From Oscillospiraceae bacterium (GTDB lineage: Bacteria; Bacillota; Clostridia; Oscillospirales; Ruminococcaceae), in NCBI GenBank assembly GCA_030527085.1, contig JAUNBN010000010.1:1-8122 (forward strand): DNA of 8,122 bases. Reading direction: 5' to 3'. The position numbers were made by a program, and so were the translations under genes. Numbering within the stretch: position 1 is the first letter of the stretch; each line of letters begins with the position of its first letter. Below, piece after piece: positions 1-5,523 of this stretch. The notes beneath the pieces are model-generated. The model made no database searches and was not told the DNA's origin. It was given only the letters and a program-made list of their open reading frames with translations.

Positions 1-42
1 CAGCTTTGATACAAATCTACGACTATTATAGGAGCAGGTAGC

Positions 43-1008
43 ATGAAGGCATATTTGAAGCGACGCAGCACCTTTAAGACTTATGCCGCGCTCGACGCCA
101 TCGAATGGAAAATCGCTCAAGAATCAATCTACGATAATGTTTCCAGTATCGAGGTAAAGGGAGAATACAGCGACATCAACGGTGACTTCTTTATATGCGA
201 TGGATTCATCGGCGTTGTGCGCGATTCGGCTCCGGAGAACGGCCAGACAAAAATCAACTGCAACGGCATACTTACGGCGTTTTCCCGTGACCTCATTTAT
301 CCCGGCGCCGGGGTAAGCACCGAAGATTTCATTGCGTCACAGCTTACCGCTTCATTCGGCTCTGTGAACGATGAGGTCTACGCCATGCCGTACCTTGAAA
401 TCCTCACCCCCGCAACAAGCACATCTTTCATCAAGCCTGACATCGAGAACGACTATCTATATAATCTCAAATCCTATATTGCCCTGGCTCGCCGTCTGAA
501 AAGCGTTTTTACGACCTTTGCGGTAGAGGAGGATAGATTGACCGCCACAATAGCCGCGAGAGCGGTTGCAACGCACAATATAGACTTTGCGGAGGCCGCG
601 CACGAGTTAACCGACGAGAAATACTCCGATAAGTCCGTGGCCAAAATAACGGCCGTGGTAGAGGGTGTCGGGACAGACTATTTTTTGATGGCTGACGGAA
701 CGATAACCACCAACCCGGGCAGCGATCCTCGCGCGTCGGGAACGTGGGAAACGCTTGTCGTCAAAGACGCCTCGAAAGTCGAAGATACGGTCGCCGATCA
801 ATTTGCCAAAAATAGCCACTCTCACAGCATAGAGTTCTACACCTCAAAGCGGCTCGGGTTTTACGACAAGCTGAACATCCGGCTTCATGGGGCTGTCGTT
901 ACATCATATGTATCTCAGATAATAAGGACTCATAAGGACGACCGGTATCTAATCAAGTCGGGTGAGTTAAGAGTAACCATGACAGAAAAATCGCTGGAGG
1001 TGATTTAA
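43..1008 (+). CDS. Phage tail/baseplate protein, Gp37-like tail-hub type (tentative)
   Basis: A 321-residue protein starting at ATG 43 with GGAG at 31-34, 8 nt upstream. It has no signal peptide and no membrane segment. The architecture is an N-terminal beta-rich part, a middle part with short helices near residues 140-155, a segment ending in a Y-F-L-x-x-D-G motif near 213-219, and a C-terminal part ending in alternating beta-like residues. This resembles the siphophage Gp37-like tail-hub or baseplate proteins found just before receptor-binding genes. The assignment rests on architecture and position, not on a diagnostic motif. Its stop overlaps the next start by one base (TAATG), so the two are translationally coupled. 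A general tail or baseplate role is likely; the exact family is less sure. Confidence 0.55.
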   Translation: MKAYLKRRSTFKTYAALDAIEWKIAQESIYDNVSSIEVKGEYSDINGDFFICDGFIGVVRDSAPENGQTKINCNGILTAFSRDLIYPGAGVSTEDFIASQLTASFGSVNDEVYAMPYLEILTPATSTSFIKPDIENDYLYNLKSYIALARRLKSVFTTFAVEEDRLTATIAARAVATHNIDFAEAAHELTDEKYSDKSVAKITAVVEGVGTDYFLMADGTITTNPGSDPRASGTWETLVVKDASKVEDTVADQFAKNSHSHSIEFYTSKRLGFYDKLNIRLHGAVVTSYVSQIIRTHKDDRYLIKSGELRVTMTEKSLEVI

Positions 1009-1763
1009 TGAGCAACATACAAGGCTATACGTTCAGCTCGCAGCCCGTATCGCCGGAAGCGGACGGGCGCCTATACGAATACCTGCTCGAAGATGGAAGG
1101 CTGTTCGGAGGCGCCATAACGTACAACGGCACTGACATCTATATTGCTGCCGGCACGCTTATTTCTAAGGGTCGCGTAATGCGCGTACCGTCCACAATCA
1201 CGCTTGCAACGGCGAGCACACATGCGGACGGCTACTGCCGTATCATCGTAAAGATAGACCTGTCCGAAGTAGCAACCGAAACTGAGTTCGAGCAAGCTGA
1301 TTTCCGGCTCGAATATTCGGCAACCGATAGCTGGTCGGAATTGACGCAACAGGACATCAACGACGGTACTTCCGCAGTGTATGAAATCGAGTATGCCGTA
1401 GTGAAGCTCCTGAACTACACCGTTGACAGCCTCGTGCGTATTCTCGATTTTTCTGACCTTGCCGAATCGGGCAGACCGCAGCTGTACTATGTGAGCCTGC
1501 TCGCCGCCGATTGGTACACCGAGCTTCCGGACAACAACGATGAGTTCTGGCACTGCTGCGATGTTTCCGTTGACGGTCTCAGCTCAACTGAGCATGAGGT
1601 AATAGCCTTCCCGGCAGACGCAGCGTCCGGCGCATGGCTTGAAGAACATGGCTTTTACGAGCTCGCCGTAGACACTGGGAGATTTACACTGCGCGGCGAT
1701 GAGCTGCCCGAAGCAGACACGACGCTCCAGCTGCTGTACGAAATAAAAAAGAAGGGAGAATAA
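1008..1763 (+). CDS. Phage baseplate/tail-fibre-associated structural protein
   Basis: A 251-residue soluble protein starting at ATG 1008, preceded by a strong GGAGGTGAT site at 996-1004 inside the end of the upstream gene. Residues about 10-65 read as a run of short beta strands with G-x-I and G-R-V turns. This pattern is seen in N-terminal, baseplate-attaching domains of phage fibre or upper baseplate proteins. Residues about 160-245 form a separate small domain (Y-V-S-L near 161, then D-V-S-V-D-G-L near 185-191) like the C-terminal beta modules of Firmicutes phage structural proteins. It lies 2 nt before the DGR target gene, so it may be the adaptor that holds the diversified receptor-binding protein; that is inference. 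I do not recognise a named family with certainty. Confidence 0.55.
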   Translation: MSNIQGYTFSSQPVSPEADGRLYEYLLEDGRLFGGAITYNGTDIYIAAGTLISKGRVMRVPSTITLATASTHADGYCRIIVKIDLSEVATETEFEQADFRLEYSATDSWSELTQQDINDGTSAVYEIEYAVVKLLNYTVDSLVRILDFSDLAESGRPQLYYVSLLAADWYTELPDNNDEFWHCCDVSVDGLSSTEHEVIAFPADAASGAWLEEHGFYELAVDTGRFTLRGDELPEADTTLQLLYEIKKKGE

Positions 1764-1765
1764 TT

Positions 1766-2908
1766 ATGAGCGGAATTCTAGTCGGCGGCAGCCCCTCTCT
1801 TAAAAAGCCGAAGACCACACAGATATATGGTGTTGAATGGAACTTCGGTGTTGCGTCGTGCCTTCTTTCCCGTCTCGCAGACGCTACCGGCCTTGCCGAT
1901 CCGCAGCCGGCAGTTGGCAGCAACGCCGGGAGCAGTCCTTTCGACACGCTGTATCCATGGTCCGAAATGGTCGAGTTCAATATCGTAAACGATGAAGTGA
2001 GCCACCAGAAAGGTGATGCGAGTTTTAGTCGCACGTCGTATGATACCTGTGTTCGCATTCCGAAGTTCTGGTACAAGGTAGAACTTGGAAGCAGCAGCTA
2101 TAAGCTCTATATTGCCACGGGCGCCGAGGAGGGCTATGCGCTGCACCCTGCTTTCTATCGTGGCGACGGAAAGACAAGGGATTATATTTACGTAGGCCGA
2201 TACAACACAGGGGGTGGATATGTAACCAGAAGCGGGATTGCACCCCTTGTCAGCCTTACGCGCGCTGTCTTCCGCTCGAACTCTGCCGGCAAAGGCGCAG
2301 ACTGGTGGCAGTACGATATAGCGACCTACAGCGCAATCTCGATGCTCTACTTGGTAGAATATGCCGATTGGAACTCGCAGACCGCAATAGGCCGCGGCTA
2401 TGTTGACGCTTCAGCGGCGATAAACAACGGCGGCACGGATGGCATGGCGTATCACACGGGGCGCGCCGCCGGCACGGACGGCTTAACCGCGGTGCAATAC
2501 CGCGGAATCGAAAATCTGTGGGGCAACGTCTGGGATTTTGTAGACGGCATCAACTTCAACGGTGCGACGCCGTATTTCTGTCTGATTCCCTCGCGCTTTG
2601 CCGATGATACATCAACAAACTATACCGGCCTTTCTTATAACGCTCTTGCAACAGCCGGCAACGTAGCATATCCCACCCGGCAAGGCGTAGACGCCAGCAA
2701 CTCATGGCTCAATCTCCCTACTACCGGAGGAGGCTCGGACGCTTCATATATTCCTGACGGTTGGTGGAGCAATACAGGCTGGCGAATCCTGCTTGTCGGC
2801 GGTTACTGGAGTTACGCCTCCAGCGCTGGCCTCTTCGCGCGGAATGCGAGCAACGCCTCGTCGACTGCGGACGCGGGCGTCGGCGGCCGGCTCCTTTTCT
2901 TACCCTGA
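1766..2908 (+). CDS. DGR target protein: C-type-lectin-fold receptor-binding protein with variable C-terminus
   Basis: A 380-residue protein starting at ATG 1766 with an AAGGGAG site about 6 nt upstream, within the end of the previous gene. Residues about 161-215 and 245-262 carry features of the FGE-sulfatase/C-type lectin fold used by DGR targets: L-V-E-Y-A-D-W-N-S-Q-T-A-I-G-R-G near 196-211 and G-N-V-W-D-F-V-D-G at 253-261. The C-terminus from G338 (G-W-R-I-L-L-V-G-G-x-W) to G-G-R-L-L at 373-377 is the usual lectin-fold ending, and the variable repeat encodes residues 342-376. Residues changed relative to the template are L343, Y347, Y350, S353, S362, T367, D369, G371 and V372. The position after baseplate genes suggests a host-surface-binding tail protein analogous to Mtd of Bordetella phage BPP-1. 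The DGR target role is very sure; the ligand is unknown. Confidence 0.92.
   Translation: MSGILVGGSPSLKKPKTTQIYGVEWNFGVASCLLSRLADATGLADPQPAVGSNAGSSPFDTLYPWSEMVEFNIVNDEVSHQKGDASFSRTSYDTCVRIPKFWYKVELGSSSYKLYIATGAEEGYALHPAFYRGDGKTRDYIYVGRYNTGGGYVTRSGIAPLVSLTRAVFRSNSAGKGADWWQYDIATYSAISMLYLVEYADWNSQTAIGRGYVDASAAINNGGTDGMAYHTGRAAGTDGLTAVQYRGIENLWGNVWDFVDGINFNGATPYFCLIPSRFADDTSTNYTGLSYNALATAGNVAYPTRQGVDASNSWLNLPTTGGGSDASYIPDGWWSNTGWRILLVGGYWSYASSAGLFARNASNASSTADAGVGGRLLFLP
2788..2896 (+). repeat. DGR variable repeat (VR)
   Basis: This 109-nt segment at the 3' end of the target gene aligns without gaps to 3108-3216, an offset of exactly 320. Ninety-nine positions are identical. The ten differences are at 2792, 2804, 2813, 2823, 2850, 2865, 2870, 2876, 2877 and 2879. 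At every one the template copy has A; the VR has C twice, T twice and G six times. All changes are non-synonymous and alter nine residues. The stop codon of the target (2906-2908) lies just outside the repeat. Confidence 0.97.
2881..2896 (+). promoter_or_regulatory. Putative IMH (initiation of mutagenic homing) at the VR 3' end
   Basis: An uninterrupted G/C run (2881-2891) followed by TCCTT ends the VR. It is identical to 3201-3216 at the TR end and contains no adenine, so it cannot be mutagenised. Homology between VR and TR stops abruptly at 2897/3217. In characterised DGRs, cDNA integration begins at a GC-rich 3' element of this kind (IMH in VR, IMH* in TR). The role here is inferred from position and composition. 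Confidence 0.75.
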
Positions 2909-2909
2909 T

Positions 2910-2942
2910 GGGGGTCTGGGGGCGCAGCCCCCAGGGACCTCC
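2910..2942 (+). repeat. GC-rich hairpin just downstream of VR
   Basis: A perfect 8-bp stem (2916-2923 with 2927-2934) closes a 3-nt loop. Flanking bases allow an alternative longer, imperfect stem using GGTC at 2913-2916 and GACC at 2936-2939. It begins about 14-20 nt after the end of the VR and 2-8 nt after the stop codon. Hairpins or cruciforms directly after the IMH promote target recognition in Bordetella phage DGR retrohoming, so this is a candidate for that element. It has no following T-run, so it is not a typical intrinsic terminator. Confidence 0.65.
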
Positions 2943-2950
2943 GCCTTTTA

Positions 2951-2967
2951 TCGGGGCGAAGCCCCGA
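2951..2967 (+). repeat. Second hairpin downstream of VR
   Basis: TCGGGGC at 2951-2957 pairs perfectly with GCCCCGA at 2961-2967 around a GAA loop. It lies 16 nt after the first GC-rich hairpin. The pair could act together as the retrohoming hairpin element or stabilise the 3' end of the structural-gene transcript; the sequence does not decide. Confidence 0.55.
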
Positions 2968-2983
2968 CGCGATTTGAGATTTT

Positions 2984-3008
2984 GAAAATAACGCACATCG
3001 TTATTTTC
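2984..3008 (+). repeat. 10-bp perfect inverted repeat between VR and TR
   Basis: GAAAATAACG (2984-2993) and CGTTATTTTC (2999-3008) form a perfect 10-bp stem with a 5-nt loop. The 3' arm contains a short TTTT run but no U-tract follows the stem. It could be a weak terminator separating the structural-gene transcript from the TR transcript, or a protein-binding palindrome. It sits just before a candidate promoter. Confidence 0.5.
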
Positions 3009-3018
3009 TCACCGCAGA

Positions 3019-3047
3019 CTGAAACGACCACAAAATGAGCCTATAAT
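3019..3047 (+). promoter_or_regulatory. Candidate sigma-70-type promoter for TR RNA and reverse transcriptase
   Basis: A perfect TATAAT at 3042-3047 is preceded by CTGAAA at 3019-3024 (4 of 6 matches to TTGACA) with a 17-nt spacer. Transcription would start near 3053-3055, about 55 nt before the TR, and would read through TR into the reverse transcriptase gene. The match and spacing are seen; the activity is inferred. Confidence 0.5.
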
Positions 3048-3107
3048 CATTCTTGAGCCACACAAGATATGGGAAACATCGTGCCTTCAGGTCGCCTTTG
3101 TTTTTCG

Positions 3108-3216
3108 CCTGATTGTCGGCGGTAACTGGAGTAACGCCTCCAACGCTGGCCTCTTCGCGCGGAATGCGAACAACGCCTCGTCGAATGCGAACGCGAACAT
3201 CGGCGGCCGGCTCCTT
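3108..3216 (+). repeat. DGR template repeat (TR)
   Basis: This is the non-coding master copy of the VR, lying between the target gene and the reverse transcriptase. It contains 21 adenines; ten of these differ in the current VR and no other base differs. Read in the target frame it encodes nine Asn codons (AAC or AAT) and two Ile codons. Its 3' end (3201-3216) is the IMH* counterpart of 2881-2896. It should be transcribed as part of a longer RNA that also includes the following 125-nt spacer. Confidence 0.96.
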
Positions 3217-3341
3217 GTTGACTGCACCATAATTTATGGCGCGAGGTTTTCCGCACCGCTAGGTGGAAATATTGCCGACAGGGCAGGGCTTAGTAGGTTA
3301 ATTCTCGAAAGGCCTTGAGGCAAACAAGGAGGGTGCAGTAT
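3217..3341 (+). ncRNA. TR-to-RT spacer, probable 3' part of the DGR template RNA
   Basis: No convincing gene lies between the TR end and the start of the reverse transcriptase. In Bordetella phage DGR the RNA just downstream of TR is needed for reverse-transcriptase binding and cDNA priming, so this spacer is the equivalent by position. It contains a palindrome, CCATAA-T-TTATGG, at 3227-3239. The ribosome binding site of the reverse transcriptase (AAGGAGGG, 3326-3333) is near its 3' end. The functional role is inferred from position only. Confidence 0.45.
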
Positions 3342-4472
3342 ATGCCCAAAAGAGTAGGTTTTCTGTACGAGAAGATGGCTGACAAAGCCCTCATCAGGAT
3401 GGCAATCCTTGACGGCGCTAAGCACAAGAGCGACCGTTATGACGTGTCTCGGGTGCTGAAAAAGCTCGATGCTTACATCGATAGGACCTATGACCTGATT
3501 GTGAGCGAGAGCTACGTCCCCAGCGTCCCGAGGACAAAGATGAGGTACGATGCCAGCAGCCGCAAAACAAGGCTCATTCAAGTGGTGCCGTTCTGGCCGG
3601 ACGGCGTTATGCATCGACTTATGGTAATGGTGCTCCAGCCCGTGTTTATGCGCGGGATGTACCGCTGGTCTTGCGCCTCGATACCGGGACGCGGAGGCTC
3701 TCAAGCGCAGAAGTATGTCAAGCGCTGTATAGGAGCTGACGCCAAAGGAACAAAGTATTGTTGCAAACTCGACGTTCACCGTTTCTACCCGAGCATAGAC
3801 AGAAAGCGTCTAATCTGGGCGCTGGCGCGCAAGGTCAAGGACAAGCGTATGCTGAAGCTAGTCTACGACGTCATCATGTCGAGCGAATCGGGCCTGGCCA
3901 TTGGCTTTTACATCAACCAGTGGCTTGCAAACTTCTACCTTGAACCGCTTGACAATTTTATTTGCACCCTGACCGGTGTGAAGTATTCCGTGAGATATAT
4001 GGACGACATCGTGTTGTTCGGGCCAAACAAGAAGCTGCTGCACAAAGCGCACTTGGCCATCGCTGAATTTCTTAGAGAGCGCCTCGGGCTTGAGCTGAAA
4101 GGCGATTGGCAGGTGTTCCCGCTCAAGGCGCGTGCGCTTGATTTCGTTGGCTATCGTTTTTCGCGCAGCCATGTTATTCTGCGCAAGCGCACCTTTTTGA
4201 GGTTTACCAGACAATGCCGGAGAGCGCAGAAGCGTCTGAAAAAGGGCAAGCCTATACATTACAAAATGGCCGCCGGTCTGCTGTCACGCCTTGGCATATT
4301 AAAGCATTGCGACAGTTTTAGTATTAGAAAGAAATATTTAGAGCCCGTAGGCGAAAAGAAGTTGAAGGAGGTCGTGCGAAATGAAAGTAAGAGGCGATAC
4401 AGCGCCGCCCAGCGCCTTTACGGTGGAAGACAATCCGAAATATCCCGACAAGGTGCTCATCCGATTCTTTGA
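3342..4472 (+). CDS. DGR reverse transcriptase
   Basis: A 376-residue group-II-intron-like reverse transcriptase that copies the TR RNA into adenine-mutagenised cDNA for transfer to VR. Visible motifs are R-x-I-Q-V-V-P-F in the fingers near 77-84; K-L-D-V-x-x-F-Y-P-S-I-D at 142-153 with catalytic Asp144; I-G-F-Y-I-N-Q at 187-193, the DGR-type motif 4 but with Asn-Gln where Ser-Gln is usual; and Y-M-D-D at 219-222 with the two catalytic Asp. F-V-G-Y-R-F at about 268-273 and a basic C-terminal thumb (R-R-A-Q-K-R-L-K-K) follow. ATG 3342 is chosen because AAGGAGGG at 3326-3333 is 8 nt upstream; a TTG at 3315 lies upstream of that site. The last 92 bp overlap the next gene. No maturase HNH domain is seen. 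Confidence 0.95.
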   Translation: MPKRVGFLYEKMADKALIRMAILDGAKHKSDRYDVSRVLKKLDAYIDRTYDLIVSESYVPSVPRTKMRYDASSRKTRLIQVVPFWPDGVMHRLMVMVLQPVFMRGMYRWSCASIPGRGGSQAQKYVKRCIGADAKGTKYCCKLDVHRFYPSIDRKRLIWALARKVKDKRMLKLVYDVIMSSESGLAIGFYINQWLANFYLEPLDNFICTLTGVKYSVRYMDDIVLFGPNKKLLHKAHLAIAEFLRERLGLELKGDWQVFPLKARALDFVGYRFSRSHVILRKRTFLRFTRQCRRAQKRLKKGKPIHYKMAAGLLSRLGILKHCDSFSIRKKYLEPVGEKKLKEVVRNESKRRYSAAQRLYGGRQSEISRQGAHPIL

Positions 4473-4701
4473 GAATGTAGAGGAGTTCTCAGAGGTTGTG
4501 GGAACCCTTACCATTACGGGGTGGAAGTGGGACGAATACCACTTGGAGCTTGAGAAATATGGCGACATGGCCGTTGATGTTTTCGGGAATTTTGATATGT
4601 TCCTAAGCCAAGCGAAGCAGCTGGACGGCAGCGGAAACGAAGACGCCTGGGACGCATTGGCCGCAGCTCTGAACGAGGGGGTGAATACTATTGACGAATA
4701 A
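4381..4701 (+). CDS. Small acidic phage protein of unknown function
   Basis: A 106-residue protein starting at ATG 4381 with a strong AAGGAGGT site at 4365-4372, 8 nt upstream and inside the end of the reverse transcriptase gene. It is acidic, with a beta-rich first half (V-L-I-R-F-F, T-L-T-I-T-G-W-K-W) and a helical C-terminal half rich in Asp, Glu and Ala. It has no membrane segment. The acidic composition argues against it being the basic DGR accessory protein Avd. It overlaps the reverse transcriptase by 92 bp and the following gene by 11 bp. The tight packing with a carbohydrate-binding tail protein suggests a tail or assembly role. No family recognised. Confidence 0.75.
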   Translation: MKVRGDTAPPSAFTVEDNPKYPDKVLIRFFENVEEFSEVVGTLTITGWKWDEYHLELEKYGDMAVDVFGNFDMFLSQAKQLDGSGNEDAWDALAAALNEGVNTIDE

Positions 4702-5143
4702 AGAATTGGTCCTGGAAACCATCAAACGCCTCGGTAAAGCCGAGGCTCTTTCTTTGCGCGAAAAAGCTGTTTCTGGGCAGGCCGATGGAACGGCGCTAAT
4801 AGCGGAAGAGGCCTATGTGCCTGAGTGGACGCAGAGGGACTACACGGCCATTCCTCTGGGCGCGCCGTATCAGTACCAAGGCCAGGTGTATACCTTAACG
4901 CAACAGCACGACGCTACCGGCCAGCCCGATTGGAGACCCGGCGTCGCGTACTCGCTTTGGGACTTGAAGCACACGAAAGATCCCACGGCGGCAAAACCGT
5001 ATGTCGCCCCGCAAGGATCGTGGGGGCTGTACGATAAGGGCGACTGCATGATATGGACGGATGGCCATGTTTGGAAGTCCAAAATCGATAATAATGCGTA
5101 TACCCCGGAATCGTATGCACAGGGCTGGGAAATAGCCGTTTAG
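4691..5143 (+). CDS. Phage tail-associated carbohydrate-binding protein (CBM5/12-like)
   Basis: A 150-residue protein, probably starting at TTG 4691 with a GAGGGGG site about 8 nt upstream, overlapping the previous gene by 11 bp. An N-terminal helical segment (residues 1-40) is followed by two small aromatic-rich modules. Residues 42-90 read W-x-x-x-x-Y ... Y-Q-G-Q-V-Y ... H-D-A-T-G-Q-P-D-W-R-P-G-x-A-x-S-L-W. Residues 104-150 read W-G-L-Y-D-K-G-D ... H-V-W-K-S ... T-P-E. These patterns match chitin-binding-type carbohydrate-binding modules common in Firmicutes phage tail proteins. It probably binds cell-wall or surface polysaccharide. The TTG start is the only in-frame start consistent with the site; the family call rests on visible aromatic spacing. 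Confidence 0.75.
   Translation: MTNKELVLETIKRLGKAEALSLREKAVSGQADGTALIAEEAYVPEWTQRDYTAIPLGAPYQYQGQVYTLTQQHDATGQPDWRPGVAYSLWDLKHTKDPTAAKPYVAPQGSWGLYDKGDCMIWTDGHVWKSKIDNNAYTPESYAQGWEIAV
4728..4746 (+). repeat. 7-bp hairpin at the start of the carbohydrate-binding gene
   Basis: GCCTCGG (4728-4734) pairs with CCGAGGC (4740-4746) around a 5-nt loop and is followed by TCTTTCTTT. It lies 35 nt inside the coding region. It looks like an imperfect terminator or a translation-modulating hairpin; function unknown. Confidence 0.35.
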
Positions 5144-5164
5144 TTTTGGTGTCCGATTATATAA

Positions 5165-5187
5165 GCCGCCGAGGGCGGTATTTTTTT
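5165..5187 (+). terminator. Intrinsic terminator after the structural genes
   Basis: CCGCC at 5166-5170 pairs with GGCGG at 5174-5178 (plus a G-T pair outside) around a GAG loop, followed by TA and seven T residues. It lies 22 nt after the stop of the carbohydrate-binding gene and just before the lysis genes, so it would separate or attenuate the two transcription units. The stem is short, so leakage is likely. Confidence 0.65.
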
Positions 5188-5204
5188 ATTGGAGGTTGCC
5201 GCCT

Positions 5205-5507
5205 ATGTCTGAAGAAAGCACCATCGTCTTTCGCCTTAAGCGCCTTGAAGAGCGCCTCGATGACTCGGAAGAAAAAAACTTGAGCGCTCACCAAAAGTTC
5301 TACGACAAGATTGAGGACATCGGAAAAAAGATGGCTGTCAGTGAGAACCAGTATGCAACGTTGCTGTCGGTAATGAATGAAGTTAAGGCCGACGTTTCAA
5401 CGCTGAAGGAAAAGCCCAATAAGCGCTGGGAATCTGTCGTAGCTGCAATTATATCTGCTGCGGTCGGCGTGCTGTGCACACTGGCCTTAACAGGACAAAT
5501 CAAATAA
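5205..5507 (+). CDS. XhlA-like phage lysis-associated membrane protein
   Basis: A 100-residue protein with a long charged heptad-like coiled coil (residues about 8-70) and one C-terminal membrane helix (about 76-96), followed by a short tail. This is the layout of the hemolysin XhlA family, which sits beside holin and endolysin in Firmicutes phages and PBSX-type elements and assists lysis at the membrane. ATG 5205 is preferred because GGAGG at 5191-5195 lies 9 nt upstream; an in-frame TTG at 5196 directly abuts this site and is too close to use it. It is followed 16 nt later by the holin gene. The layout is clear; the family name is a pattern match. Confidence 0.75.
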   Translation: MSEESTIVFRLKRLEERLDDSEEKNLSAHQKFYDKIEDIGKKMAVSENQYATLLSVMNEVKADVSTLKEKPNKRWESVVAAIISAAVGVLCTLALTGQIK

Positions 5508-5523
5508 ATCGGAGGACATTATC

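Larger units (their letters stand above)
2788..4472 (+). other. Complete diversity-generating retroelement (VR-TR-RT)
   Basis: Target VR, downstream hairpins, TR and reverse transcriptase occur in the canonical order on one strand within 1.7 kb. The 433 nt between target and reverse transcriptase hold no supported gene, only the hairpins, candidate promoter, TR and spacer listed separately. No gene resembling the accessory protein Avd (a small basic four-helix protein) is present there or directly after the reverse transcriptase. Confidence 0.95.

Noticed and set aside
1..41. End of an upstream gene
   Set aside because: Two frames reach a stop before 43 (TAG at 29-31 or TAG at 39-41) and either could be the true C-terminus; too short to choose.
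2910..2942. Intrinsic terminator of the target gene
   Set aside because: The stem is strong but no T-run follows; position after the IMH fits a retrohoming hairpin better.
2761..3038. Two overlapping plus-strand frames over the VR and following hairpins
   Set aside because: They are out of frame with the target gene, have no ribosome binding site, are Arg/Pro-rich as expected for shadows of GC-rich DNA, and run through the hairpins.
3047..3256. Minus-strand frame across the TR
   Set aside because: It is antisense to the template repeat, has no ribosome binding site, and its similarity to the other minus frame at 2721-2996 only reflects the TR/VR duplication.
3315..3341. TTG start for the reverse transcriptase at 3315
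   Set aside because: The AAGGAGGG site at 3326-3333 lies downstream of it and is ideally spaced for ATG 3342.
4381..4701. Avd accessory protein of the DGR
   Set aside because: The protein is acidic with a beta-rich first half, unlike the basic four-helix Avd.
5196..5204. TTG start for the XhlA-like gene
   Set aside because: It directly abuts the GGAGG site; ATG 5205 has proper spacing.
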